From: Lentisphaerota bacterium
GTDB lineage: Bacteria > Verrucomicrobiota > Lentisphaeria > Victivallales > Victivallaceae
Direction: 5' to 3'
NCBI GenBank assembly: GCA_015061775.1
Contig: SUVY01000008.1
Location: 1 to 61,910 of the forward strand
Length of the DNA stretch: 61,910 nt
Shown here: in pieces, positions 45,017 to 54,421 of the stretch
Layout of the letters: every line of letters starts with the position of its first letter
Numbering within the stretch: the stretch's first letter is position 1
Notes under the pieces: generated by a model
Seen by the model: only the letters and a program-made list of their open reading frames with translations
What the model was told of the DNA's origin: nothing
The model's database searches: none
Program-made: the position numbers and the translations under genes

Positions 45017-47128
45017 TTACCTGTCATTTGCATAGATTTCCAGAATTCCGCCCCGGCGGTTCCGGGATTTTTCGGATATACTCCTGAGGTAGTCTGAAGT
45101 GCGCCGCTGGCTGCGGTTTCCGGTGTACTCGGACATATCAGGACGGGTGTAGCTTCCGGATGGACGCAGCTGGCGCGCCTTGTCGGAATCCTGAAGCTGG
45201 AAATTGAGGATATCCCTGAGCATCGAACATATTTTTTCATCGCGCACCGGAAAGAGCAGCTCGATCCTGCGGTCGAGATTGCGGCTCATCCAGTCCGCGC
45301 TGCTGAGGAAATACTCCGGAGAGCCTCCGTTGTTGAAACAGAATATCCGGCTGTGCTCAAGATAACGGTCAACTATACTGATGATCCTGACGTTCTTCTC
45401 TTTCGGAAGGATGCGGTAACAGCATATTCCCCGGACGATAAGCTGCAGCTCGACTCCCGCCGCCGCTGCCTCATGGAGAATACGTATCATACCCTCGTCG
45501 GAGAGACTGTTCATCTTGGCGGTTATTTTCGCCGGAAGTCCTGCGCGGGCAAAACGTATTTCACGCTTGACCAGCTCCTCAAAACGGCTGCGGAGATTGA
45601 ATGGAGCACAGCTTACGCACTTCCACTCAGGAGCGGTGGAAAATCCGGTCAATATATTAAAGAGAGCCGCGGCATCGCTGCAGAGGTCGGGATCGGTCGA
45701 TATTATTCCGATATCGGTGTACTGCTTTGCGGTACGGGCGTTGTAATTACCTGTTGCGAGGTGGACATAACGGCGCAGGCGTCCGGCTTCGCGCCTTACG
45801 ATCAGAAGAGCTTTGGCGTGAACTTTGAGACCTGACACTCCGTAAACCACATGGGCTCCGGACTCTTCGAGGGCGCGGGCACGTCCGATATTGTTTCCTT
45901 CATCGAAGCGGGCGCGCAGTTCGATCACCGCCGTCACCTGTTTTCCGTTCTCGGCGGCGCGGCGCAGAGCATCGACCACCGGACTTGAGCTGCCAACCCG
46001 GTAAAGAGTCTGCTTGATGGCGAGCACATCCGGATCGTCTGCAGCAGCATTGAGCAGACGGGTGAGACAATCAAAGTTGTGGAACGGAAGAAACACCGCA
46101 GTATCTCCCGCCTTTTTTATGGCATCGAATATGGATGCTGAACCTTCGAGCTCAAAAACGTCAGAAGTTTTCCACTCCTCTTCGAGCAGTTCCGGCATAT
46201 TGATGACTCCCGGAAGCTGCATGAACTGTTTGAGGTAAATAAAACTGTCTATACAATAACAGAACTCTTCGGCGATATCCACGCTTTTCTTGAGCCACGC
46301 GGCAAGTTTTCCGGTATCGCGGCGGCAGAATTCGAGCCGTATGGCTTCGCGCTGCTTGCGCTGCTGGAGTTTGGTATGTATGCTCTCAAGCAGGCTCATC
46401 GAGCCCTCCGGATCGTCGCTGAAAGTCAGATCCATGTCGCGGGTGATGCGGAACATGATGCGGTCGGCTATGCGGCATCCCGGGAAGAGTTTGCCTATAT
46501 TTTCCCAGATCACCGACTCGAGCGTAACGAGCAATCTTCCGGAATCAGCCGGACGCCCTGTGACCTCAACAAACCGGTCGAGCACTCCGGGAACTTCCAC
46601 GAATGCAAAGCGCGACTCTCCGCAGGAACCTGTCGAAGAGGCTATTTCAACGGCTATAACGATAGCTCCCGATGTGAGCAGCGGAAACGGGTGTGCCGAA
46701 TCTACCGCAAACGGAGTGAGCACCGGCATTATCTGGTCGTCAAAAAAAGTGGCGAGCTGAGCTTGGATATCTTCTCCGACATCACCTGCCTCGCGCAGAC
46801 GCACTCCGTAATTTTCGAGCTCGCGGAGTATTCCGTCCAGACACTTGCGGCGGCGCAGGATAAGTTTGCATATCTTCTTGCGCGCCTCGCTCAACTGCTC
46901 AGACGGACGCAGTCCTGCCGGATCGGGAAAATCACATCCGGCGCGAACCAGACGGCGCAATCCCGCGATGCGCACCATAAAGAACTCATCGAGGTTGCTG
47001 TCGGTGATCGAGATAAACTTGAGCCGTTCAAGCAGAGGATTGGCTTCGCACAGAGCTTCATCCAGCACCCGTGCGTTGAAATCAAGCCACGCAAGCTCTC
47101 TTGATAAGAATAGTTTCCGGTCGTTCAT
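45017..47128 (-). CDS. ppk: Polyphosphate kinase 1
   Basis: The 703-residue enzyme makes polyphosphate from ATP. It has the N-terminal RELAWLDFNARVL and NLDEFFMVRIAGL segments, a middle head domain, and two phospholipase-D-like domains with KVHAKALLIVR (autophosphorylated His about 435) and YVHLATGNYN. The C terminus (from about 675) is a short basic Ser/Arg-rich tail. The lipoprotein gene upstream is 26 bases away and probably shares the transcript. No ppx neighbour. Confidence 0.96.
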   Translation of the reverse strand: MNDRKLFLSRELAWLDFNARVLDEALCEANPLLERLKFISITDSNLDEFFMVRIAGLRRLVRAGCDFPDPAGLRPSEQLSEARKKICKLILRRRKCLDGILRELENYGVRLREAGDVGEDIQAQLATFFDDQIMPVLTPFAVDSAHPFPLLTSGAIVIAVEIASSTGSCGESRFAFVEVPGVLDRFVEVTGRPADSGRLLVTLESVIWENIGKLFPGCRIADRIMFRITRDMDLTFSDDPEGSMSLLESIHTKLQQRKQREAIRLEFCRRDTGKLAAWLKKSVDIAEEFCYCIDSFIYLKQFMQLPGVINMPELLEEEWKTSDVFELEGSASIFDAIKKAGDTAVFLPFHNFDCLTRLLNAAADDPDVLAIKQTLYRVGSSSPVVDALRRAAENGKQVTAVIELRARFDEGNNIGRARALEESGAHVVYGVSGLKVHAKALLIVRREAGRLRRYVHLATGNYNARTAKQYTDIGIISTDPDLCSDAAALFNILTGFSTAPEWKCVSCAPFNLRSRFEELVKREIRFARAGLPAKITAKMNSLSDEGMIRILHEAAAAGVELQLIVRGICCYRILPKEKNVRIISIVDRYLEHSRIFCFNNGGSPEYFLSSADWMSRNLDRRIELLFPVRDEKICSMLRDILNFQLQDSDKARQLRPSGSYTRPDMSEYTGNRSQRRTSDYLRSISEKSRNRRGGILEIYANDR

Positions 47129-47154
47129 CCCGTCTTATACCGTCCTTGAACAAA

Positions 47155-47730
47155 TTACTTTTCAAACATCCACTCGAACCACTTTCCGGCATCGGGATTG
47201 TAGTAATCGTAGTTGAGTTTGGCGTATTTTGCGAGTCCTTTTGCGGTGTAGGCATCGACTCCGACGCGCAGAGTGACCCAGTTGCTTTTGACGCTGGGGA
47301 ACTCCGGAATAAACTTGCCGACACCTCTGCCGTCAACGGCGAGGACGACTGCCTCTCCGCGGTGGCGTCCGGCGAGCATCTCCCAGATGATCCTGCCGCG
47401 CTTGTCGAATTTGAAGCGCAAGTCGCAGACATCGGGATTGCCCGGACGGGCGATGACTTTGCAATCCAGCAGATTTTTGCTGCTGAAGCTCTGATTGGTA
47501 TTGATCCATACGCTTCTGCCGTTGGGCATCTCTATTTCGCGCTCAAGTTCGGTGGCGCGCGGATACTGCACGGTACTGAACACTCCGACTACAAAGCGGG
47601 GCTGATAATCCTCGCTCATGGGATTTTCACTTACGCTGCCCGACTCCATCGCTTCGCGGAACTCTTCACATCCGCAGGCAAAAAACATCAGGCAAATCGC
47701 CGGGATCACCATAAAAAACTTCTTCAACAT
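47155..47730 (-). CDS. Lipoprotein with SecD-P1-like domain
   Basis: From ATG 47730 the product has 191 residues and a lipoprotein signal ending FFACGC. The mature part contains SFSSKNLLDCKVIARPG, LRFKFDKRGRIIWEML and GEAVVLAVDGRGVGKFIPE, closely like the P1 head of SecD (VLTGxDL..A, LTFdxxGA..F, RLAIVLDGxV..AP), but without SecD membrane helices. It may bind periplasmic substrates as that domain does. GGAG lies about 12 bases upstream. The likeness is by eye, so moderate confidence. Confidence 0.6.
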   Translation of the reverse strand: MLKKFFMVIPAICLMFFACGCEEFREAMESGSVSENPMSEDYQPRFVVGVFSTVQYPRATELEREIEMPNGRSVWINTNQSFSSKNLLDCKVIARPGNPDVCDLRFKFDKRGRIIWEMLAGRHRGEAVVLAVDGRGVGKFIPEFPSVKSNWVTLRVGVDAYTAKGLAKYAKLNYDYYNPDAGKWFEWMFEK

Positions 47731-47784
47731 ACCGGAATTTTCTCCTTTTTTATTATCCGGCACCGCAGTTGCGGCACTTTCAGT

Positions 47785-47813
47785 TTGCTAATTTTTTTAT
47801 TTCAATGTATATT
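47785..47813 (+). promoter_or_regulatory. aroE promoter
   Basis: TTGCTA (47785-47790) and TATATT (47808-47813), spacer 17. The same A/T-rich stretch probably holds the divergent promoter of the lipoprotein-ppk pair. Confidence 0.65.
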
Positions 47814-47859
47814 ATATTACACCCTTATTGCAAAATATTCCAGTCAAAACAGGGAAATT

Positions 47860-48753
47860 ATGTTAAATTATATCGCATTATCACGTGCATTGGACAAAAA
47901 CATCAGATATCTGGTCATCGGAGACCCGGTTTCGCACAGCCGTTCTCCGGGATTGCAGAACGCCGCTTTTGAAGCCGCAGGTCTGGGCAGACCGTATGCA
48001 AGAATGCAGGTCGATGCCAAAGACATGGCGGAATTCGTCGATTTTGCCCGCAAACACCTGCTCGGAGTAAATCTGACGGTTCCCCACAAGAATATCATCG
48101 TTCCCTTCTGCGACACCATATCTCCGGAGGCTCGGATGGGCGGCAGTGTCAATACCCTGAAAATCGAGGACGGCAGAATACACGGTCACTCCACCGACGG
48201 AGTGGGGTTGGAATACGCTTTGAGTCAGGAGTTCGGCTTTACCGCCGCAAACAAACGAATCCTCTTTCTCGGAGCCGGCGGAGCCTGCCGCGCAACGGCG
48301 TTTCACTTTGCTTCAAAGGGGGCTGAAAAAATCAGTATAGCCAACCGCACCCTGGAAAAAGCTTCCGAACTCGCAGACGAGATAACCAGCCACACCGGAA
48401 CTCCCGCCTGCGCATACAGCATAAATGACGATGACTCCCTGAGGAAACTCTTTCTTGAAGCCGACATGGTCATCCAGGCTACGAGCTGCGGCTTGAGAGA
48501 GTGTGATCCGTCTCCGGTCGATCCCGGGCTCATCACAAAAGATTGTCATTTCGACTGTTTTGACACCATCTACAAAGAGACTGCCCTGCTCAAAGCGGTT
48601 AAAGAGCTCGGTCTGCGCGGAGCAGGCGGCAGACAAATGCTCATCGGTCAGGGAGCGGCAAGTTTCCGCATCTGGACGGGCATTGAGCCTGATATCAAAA
48701 AAATGCAGAGCGGGTTCGATGACCCGATATCTCCGGAGGACAGCGTATGTTAA
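47860..48753 (+). CDS. aroE: Shikimate dehydrogenase
   Basis: The 297-residue enzyme reduces 3-dehydroshikimate with NADPH. It has SHSRSP (25-30), the catalytic K77 in NLTVPHK, D113 in STDG (commonly NTDG), the nucleotide loop GAGGACRA (about 138-145) and the C-terminal GQGAASFRIWTG. A much longer frame open from 47101 crosses the divergent promoter and is not the gene. A GGAA precedes ATG 47860. It overlaps the prepilin peptidase by seven bases. aroB lies at 58929. Confidence 0.94.
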   Translation: MLNYIALSRALDKNIRYLVIGDPVSHSRSPGLQNAAFEAAGLGRPYARMQVDAKDMAEFVDFARKHLLGVNLTVPHKNIIVPFCDTISPEARMGGSVNTLKIEDGRIHGHSTDGVGLEYALSQEFGFTAANKRILFLGAGGACRATAFHFASKGAEKISIANRTLEKASELADEITSHTGTPACAYSINDDDSLRKLFLEADMVIQATSCGLRECDPSPVDPGLITKDCHFDCFDTIYKETALLKAVKELGLRGAGGRQMLIGQGAASFRIWTGIEPDIKKMQSGFDDPISPEDSVC

Positions 48754-49643
48754 ATATCCACGGTTTGTATTACAGCAGTTTCGACTGGTTTTTCCGGGCA
48801 GGTCTGGAGTACCCCGTCGTCCTGATCTCGGTTCTTTTCGCCATATTTGCCTTCGGGGCGTGCTGGGGAAGCTTTCTCAATGTCTGCATCTGGAGAATGC
48901 CCAGAAGAGAGTCTGTCGTATCCGCTCCGAGCCATTGTACGGTTTGCGGAAGTGATATCAGATGGTATGATAATATCCCCGTAGTAAGTTACCTCGTCCT
49001 GCGCGGCAGATGTCGGGTGTGTAAAACTCCGTATTCCTGCCGCTATTTCGTGGTCGAAGTCGTAACGGGAACGGCGTTTATCCTGCTCTTTCTGAAATCG
49101 GCGCACGCCATGCTGGTTCCGCAAACGGTGCTCTTTTACTGGCTTGGCTTCTGGTATCTGCTGGGAGCGGCATGGATAGACGCAAAACACAGAATAATTC
49201 CTGACGCGCTGACTTTTCCTGTCGCGGTGACGACGCTGATATTTTCCGGATTTTTCCCTGAGGCGTCCGGACACTCCGTCTGGTGGAGAGCCGTTCTCAC
49301 AGAGCTGCTCACAGGAGCGGTCACCGGAACCGCGCTGCTGATATTTTCCGTCGTCGGCAAAAAAATCGCAGGCGGCAGAGAAGCTTTCGGACTCGGAGAT
49401 GTCAAAATGTGTGCGCTGCTCTCTATGCTGCTGGGGGTTTTCGGAACCATGTTTTCCCTCTTTGCCGCAAGCTGTTTCGGAATGACCTACGGAGTGGTAC
49501 TCGCCATAAAACGCCATCGCTCCATCGGTAAAACCGCCATACCGTTTGCCCCCTTCATCGCCGCCGGAGCAGTCGTGTGGATGTTTGCAGGCAACTGGAT
49601 ATTGCAGTTCTTTAACCTGATAGCCAAAGCAGGCAGGATATGA
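48747..49643 (+). CDS. Prepilin leader peptidase / N-methyltransferase
   Basis: The 298-residue aspartic peptidase (family A24) has an N-terminal methyltransferase part with zinc cysteines C64, C67, C89 and C92, and catalytic aspartates D145 (AAWIDAKHRIIPD) and D218 (FGLGDVKM) in a multi-helix membrane protein. It cleaves and methylates type IV pilins and pseudopilins. It fits the GspE/PilB-like ATPase at 3160, though no pilin gene is in the window. ATG overlaps aroE. Confidence 0.95.
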   Translation: MLNIHGLYYSSFDWFFRAGLEYPVVLISVLFAIFAFGACWGSFLNVCIWRMPRRESVVSAPSHCTVCGSDIRWYDNIPVVSYLVLRGRCRVCKTPYSCRYFVVEVVTGTAFILLFLKSAHAMLVPQTVLFYWLGFWYLLGAAWIDAKHRIIPDALTFPVAVTTLIFSGFFPEASGHSVWWRAVLTELLTGAVTGTALLIFSVVGKKIAGGREAFGLGDVKMCALLSMLLGVFGTMFSLFAASCFGMTYGVVLAIKRHRSIGKTAIPFAPFIAAGAVVWMFAGNWILQFFNLIAKAGRI

Positions 49644-51160
49644 TGACACGCGAACGCAAAAATATCCTCTGCGGAGTATTCATCGTCACAGTAGTCTATG
49701 TCGCAACCTTGTGGCAGAGACCGCTGTTTGCCCCCTGGGAATATGATTTTGCCGCTCTCTCAATGGCGGGAACAGACTCTTTTTCTGCCCTGCTCAACGG
49801 AGTTTTCGGCAAAGCCCTCTCCTTCAATACCGTATCAGTACGTCTCATGCCCGCGCTCTGCTCCATACTGTGCGCGCTCTGCGTGCGCTTCTGTGGAAAG
49901 AGCGCTGAAAACGAGAACTTCGGAAACCTTGCCGCGATCATGTATCTGGCAAACTTTCTTGTATTCTCTTTCGGAACAGCCTGCTCAAAAGAGATGATAT
50001 GCGCCCTCTTTTTCACCGCCGCCGCAACTGCCGTGCTTGCCGCACTCAAGGATGGCACTCTTTCCAAAGCGCGCTGCTTTATGTTTGGTGCGGCAAGCGG
50101 ATGCGCCTGCGGATTTTTTGCCCTTTCTGCCGGCTATATTTCTGCGGCGGCAGTACCGCTTGCCGCGATCGCGGGATTTTCGGTTGCAAAGAAAAAGTCC
50201 CTGTTTCCGGTGATATCCCTTGTCTTCGCAGCAGCGGTCTGCGGAGCATGGATGCTGAAACATCCGCTGCCGGTCATGGCGAAAACTAAAGCCTTCCAGT
50301 TTTCAGAGCTGCTCTGGGTGATTCCGGCACTCCTGCCGTGGGGGCTCTTCGTTTTTCAGGCAGCAGCTGCGGTGAGAAGCAAGAAGAAAGAGTATTTTTC
50401 AACTCCGCCGGTTCAGCTTGCGCTTTTTGTGACGGTCTGCGCCCTGCTCTCGGCGGCGTTTCTGGGAACTGCGCTCGCGCTTTTGATTGCGCTGCCCATG
50501 CTGACAACGGCGTTTGCTGCGGCTCTCAAACTCTCAGCGGGAGATAGAAAACTCCTCAAAATATCTGAACTCACGCTGAACTATGTATCGGTCGCCATCA
50601 TACTTTTCACTGCGGCGACGGTGGTGCTGTGCTGTCTTAAAAGCGTTCCGGCGCGCTGGAAACTCTACTATTCCAAAGCCGAACTCGCAGGTTTTGCTGT
50701 CGCGGTCACGGTCGCGCTGATACAGTTCAGAATAGCCGCAAGCTCAAATGTGGACAGCGGAGCAAAAAAACTGCTCCATGTCGCCACGGGAGCCGCAGTG
50801 CTTATGATACTGCTTCCGGGAGCTGTTCCGCAGAGGATGAAGAACACCTTTGCTCCGGATGAATTTTTCCGTTCGATATCCGCGCGCTACATTCCGGCGG
50901 ATGCTGAAATATACGCTGACGCCGACTCCATCGGAGCGGTCAGGTGGATACTGCGCGACAGAAAAATCACGCTTATCACCAGGAAAAGCGTCCATCCGCT
51001 GGCAAAAAGAATAGAAAACGACCTGCCGACTGCGGTATTTTCGACCAGCGGCAGATTTACCAAAGTGCTTCCCAGAACCAAAATGTTATTTTCAAGGGGG
51101 ATCTGGAGAATAGTAATCTGTCAAACCAAGGGAACAAGTGTCTATGAAAAAAATCTTTAA
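49640..51160 (+). CDS. GT-C-type membrane protein, diverged ArnT-like
   Basis: The 506-residue protein has about eleven hydrophobic helices and begins with a first periplasmic loop APWEYDFAAL, which sits where ArnT-like enzymes have PDE-Y-EI. The C-terminal soluble part (about 415-506) has an ADSIGAVRWILRDRKITLITR segment like the C-terminal domain of that family. The acidic pair is changed, so catalysis is uncertain. It overlaps the peptidase by four bases (ATGA) and the next gene by 17, so they form one operon. Confidence 0.65.
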   Translation: MMTRERKNILCGVFIVTVVYVATLWQRPLFAPWEYDFAALSMAGTDSFSALLNGVFGKALSFNTVSVRLMPALCSILCALCVRFCGKSAENENFGNLAAIMYLANFLVFSFGTACSKEMICALFFTAAATAVLAALKDGTLSKARCFMFGAASGCACGFFALSAGYISAAAVPLAAIAGFSVAKKKSLFPVISLVFAAAVCGAWMLKHPLPVMAKTKAFQFSELLWVIPALLPWGLFVFQAAAAVRSKKKEYFSTPPVQLALFVTVCALLSAAFLGTALALLIALPMLTTAFAAALKLSAGDRKLLKISELTLNYVSVAIILFTAATVVLCCLKSVPARWKLYYSKAELAGFAVAVTVALIQFRIAASSNVDSGAKKLLHVATGAAVLMILLPGAVPQRMKNTFAPDEFFRSISARYIPADAEIYADADSIGAVRWILRDRKITLITRKSVHPLAKRIENDLPTAVFSTSGRFTKVLPRTKMLFSRGIWRIVICQTKGTSVYEKNL

Positions 51161-52943
51161 ACTCGCCGCAGTTCCTCTGCTGTTCTATTTCTTTGCCTAT
51201 ATCATGCTTCTGGGAGCGCGTCCGATGGGAGCCCCGGATGAATTCAGGTACGGACAGATCCCGCGTGAGATGCTCCAGACCGGAAACTTCATTGCCCCTC
51301 AGATGTTCGGACACCCCTACTTTGAAAAGCCTGTCCTCGGATACTGGCTGATCGCGGCAAGTGAATATCTTTTCGGTTTCAATGCCTTTGCAGTACGCCT
51401 GCCCATGGCACTCTGCACCGGATTGACGGCACTCATGCTCTTTCTGGCGGTCAGAAAATACTCCGGAAACACAGAGACGGCAAAATACTCCGCGATGTTC
51501 TATCTCGCATCGGGTCTTGTGATGTCCACAGGAGTCATTGCCGTCCTCGACCCGATACTTGTTGCTTTCACAACCGCGATGTGCATAACTGTATTTTTTG
51601 CTCTCGAAGAGCAGCACAGCACCGTAAAGAAGCTCTTTTTGCTCGCTCTTTGCGGAATCGCTTCCGGTCTGGTCTTTCTCACCAAGGGGCCGATCGGCTG
51701 GATCTTCCCCGGCTTTGCCGCGCTCGGATACATCGTATGGAACAGACGCTGGAAAGAGTTGTTCATCCTTCCGCTGCCCATACTGCTGTTCTGCCTTATT
51801 ACCATTGCTCCGTGGGCGATCGCCGTCCACCGCGCCGATGCCGACTTCTGGAGATACTTTATCGAAGTCGAACATATCCAGCGTTTCACCAGCGATGCCG
51901 GAGGTCAGCACTCGCAGCCTTTCTGGTACTTTGTTCCGGTTATGATTTGCGGAATACTTCCCGGAGCGTTCGCCCTGCCCGGAGTATTCAAACTGTCCGG
52001 AAAAAGCATGAAGGAGGCTCTGAAAAACAACGGAATAAGGTTCTCTCTCTGCGGAGTGATACTGCCTTTTCTCTTCCTCTCCTGCTCGAACGGAAAACTT
52101 CTGACCTATCTTCTGCCCTCCTTCCCCATGGTCGGAGTTCTGCTGGGAACGCTCTTCATGCGCCAGCTTCAGGATGAGAAAGCCGCCGCAGTTGCAGAAA
52201 AAGTTCCGCTTTATGCTTCACACTTCTTTGCCGTTGCCGGAATCGCCGCCGCGGTATGCGCCATCGGAAACTTTCTGCCCAAAGAGTATTTCGTTTTCCT
52301 CGCATCTGCCGCGCTTGTCTTTCTTGCCGGAGTGATCATTCAGAAAAAATATCAGAAACGCCCGCTTGAGACCCGCTTCGACGTCCTCGCACTCACAGTC
52401 GCAGTCATAGCGGGAGTCATCGGCAGCGCGATTCCGTCCCAACTGAACACAGGGAAATTTCCGGGAGAGTGCATCGAAAAGGTCAGAAAACAGCTTCCTG
52501 TCACCGGAAATCCGCTGCAGCTGGTATCCAATACCGTCTATATGCACGCCATGGTCTGGCAGTTCAATAACACCGACCTCGTCATCATCGGCAGAAAGGG
52601 AGAACACGATTACGCCATCGACCGCTATGCCGCCGAGGGGAAAGAGCCGTTTTATTTCATGTATAACCGGCTGCACGATGTCATAAAACGCGCCAAATCA
52701 GTCGGAAAAGATGTGGTCGTCTTCTACGACAGCAGCCGCCAATACCGTTTCATTCCGTGGAAACTGCCTGAGTGGGAGTTTGAAGTTCCGAAATTCAATG
52801 TCGCCCGGGAGCCTGATTGGATATACGCTCCGTGGTATTTCAAACCGCGCAAATTCAGTTTTTACGAATACACTCCTGACAAGACCATCAACATCGACGG
52901 TCACACAGCAGACCTTTACATCTCCGGAAACAGTACGAAATAG
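51144..52943 (+). CDS. ArnT-like GT-C glycosyltransferase
   Basis: The 599-residue integral membrane protein has the GT83 pattern GAPDEFRYGQIPREM, then YFEKPVLGYWLIA in the first periplasmic loops, about twelve membrane helices, LTKGPIGWIFP, and a C-terminal periplasmic domain. Relatives move sugars from polyprenyl phosphate to lipid A or proteins. The acceptor is unknown. ATG 51144 is preferred to GTG 51138 because GGGAA lies eleven bases before it. Its 3' end overlaps that of the convergent gene by 28 bases. Confidence 0.85.
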   Translation: MKKIFKLAAVPLLFYFFAYIMLLGARPMGAPDEFRYGQIPREMLQTGNFIAPQMFGHPYFEKPVLGYWLIAASEYLFGFNAFAVRLPMALCTGLTALMLFLAVRKYSGNTETAKYSAMFYLASGLVMSTGVIAVLDPILVAFTTAMCITVFFALEEQHSTVKKLFLLALCGIASGLVFLTKGPIGWIFPGFAALGYIVWNRRWKELFILPLPILLFCLITIAPWAIAVHRADADFWRYFIEVEHIQRFTSDAGGQHSQPFWYFVPVMICGILPGAFALPGVFKLSGKSMKEALKNNGIRFSLCGVILPFLFLSCSNGKLLTYLLPSFPMVGVLLGTLFMRQLQDEKAAAVAEKVPLYASHFFAVAGIAAAVCAIGNFLPKEYFVFLASAALVFLAGVIIQKKYQKRPLETRFDVLALTVAVIAGVIGSAIPSQLNTGKFPGECIEKVRKQLPVTGNPLQLVSNTVYMHAMVWQFNNTDLVIIGRKGEHDYAIDRYAAEGKEPFYFMYNRLHDVIKRAKSVGKDVVVFYDSSRQYRFIPWKLPEWEFEVPKFNVAREPDWIYAPWYFKPRKFSFYEYTPDKTINIDGHTADLYISGNSTK

Positions 52944-54421
52944 GTCACTCCGTTACAAATGAGCGGCTGAACGAGCGCGTATCCGGGCAGACTCTGCCAC
53001 GTGGTGCTGATAACAACCGGTTTCTTGTCCAAACAGAAGCGGAACGCCTCACGGTCATACTCAGGATAGGCGGTTTCAGCAACCCGGCAGAAGAGCGGAT
53101 GTCTCCAGCCGCAGTCGGGAAGCATAACGCTCCAGATGCCGTCCGGAGTATGATTGAACACCCCTCTCGCGGCAACTTTGGGCGGAAGCTCTTTGCCCAG
53201 AGTATAAAATATCGTACACAATTGTTTCTCATGTCTGAAAAGATAGAGCCCGCGCACTCCCGGGATATCGGCGGTCTCCCTGCCTGAGATGCCTTTTATC
53301 CGGCGGCAGGCGAAGTAAGTTCTGAATGAGACCGGGAAGAGCAGTATTATGAACAGCACAGCGGCGAGCACCCTGCCCCTGGCTCCGCCCTTCCGGATGA
53401 GCTCTTTTACCGCATAGACAAATACTCCCATCATCGGAACAGACGCCCAGTAGAGGTGGCGCATACAGGGAACGGGATAATACTGATGCCACGCTCCGAG
53501 CGAATAGATCATAACTGCAACCAGAGGAATATTCTCTTTCCAGCTTCCCGTAAGGAACACTCTGGCGAGCAATCCGAGCGTGACCAGCGGAAAGACAGCG
53601 AAAATGGCATCGACAAATCCCCTGTCTCCGGTGACAAAGGGGAAGAAGTTTATCACGATATCTCCCCAACTGCCGTTGCCTGCTCCGCGTTTGATGGCGA
53701 ATGAAAAGGCATTGACCCAGGTCTGTATCCAGTAATCGTGCCACGCTCCCCAACAGGTGATCACAATAGCATATACAGCCAACACTGCAAACAACCCTGC
53801 GGAAAAAGCTCCGGCGAAACGCTGTGCCGCGCGGCGGTCGCGGGAGTATGCGATAATTGAAATCAATATTGCCGCGAGTATCGTGGTCAATCCGCAGGGC
53901 TGACGGAAACCGAAAACCACCGCTGCGGCAACTCCGCTTGCGGCGGCATAACGCATATCAAGTTTGGAGCTTTCAAAGAACTTCAGCGTAAGAAGAATGG
54001 TCACGAGCTGGAACAAAAGCGCGTAAACACTCGCCCACGGATGGGCAGTAACACAGCAATCCGCCGAAAGCAGAAAATAGAGCAGGATATAAAACACGCG
54101 GTATTTGGTCTCTTTGGTGGTAAAAAAACGCTTCCAGACGCAATCATACACCACAAGCGAAAGACCGTAAAACACTGCCGTCAGCAGCTTGAGGACGATC
54201 AGTTCGGCTCCGAATATCCTGACAGCCAGCCCCTGAAGCAGCGGAGGCAGTATTCCGTACTGGGAAAAACTCCCTTTGAAAACCGCAGCTCCGTTCGCCG
54301 CATCGACCGCTGCTTTGAACATTATTCCGTCGTGGTGGAAATCTATTCCGAGCAGACTGTAAAAGCCGAAAAACACAAATCCCGCGAGAAAAAGCCCCGC
54401 AGGAACAGCAAATTTCTTCAT
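52916..54421 (-). CDS. Putative GT-C membrane glycosyltransferase
   Basis: The 501-residue protein has a hydrophobic start, the loop DFHHDGIMFKAAVDAANG with an acidic residue where GT-C enzymes hold theirs, and about ten membrane helices, ending in a soluble C-terminal domain of about 120 residues. ATG 54421 overlaps the copA stop in ATGA, with AAAGGA nine bases upstream, so it is translationally coupled to copA. That link is odd for a sugar transferase. Donor and acceptor are unknown. Confidence 0.65.
   Translation of the reverse strand: MKKFAVPAGLFLAGFVFFGFYSLLGIDFHHDGIMFKAAVDAANGAAVFKGSFSQYGILPPLLQGLAVRIFGAELIVLKLLTAVFYGLSLVVYDCVWKRFFTTKETKYRVFYILLYFLLSADCCVTAHPWASVYALLFQLVTILLTLKFFESSKLDMRYAAASGVAAAVVFGFRQPCGLTTILAAILISIIAYSRDRRAAQRFAGAFSAGLFAVLAVYAIVITCWGAWHDYWIQTWVNAFSFAIKRGAGNGSWGDIVINFFPFVTGDRGFVDAIFAVFPLVTLGLLARVFLTGSWKENIPLVAVMIYSLGAWHQYYPVPCMRHLYWASVPMMGVFVYAVKELIRKGGARGRVLAAVLFIILLFPVSFRTYFACRRIKGISGRETADIPGVRGLYLFRHEKQLCTIFYTLGKELPPKVAARGVFNHTPDGIWSVMLPDCGWRHPLFCRVAETAYPEYDREAFRFCLDKKPVVISTTWQSLPGYALVQPLICNGVTYFVLFPEM

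Noticed and set aside
47101-47859. N-terminal extension of AroE by 253 codons
   Set aside because: It is antisense to the lipoprotein gene and crosses the divergent promoter region; AroE proteins start near the SHSRSP motif.
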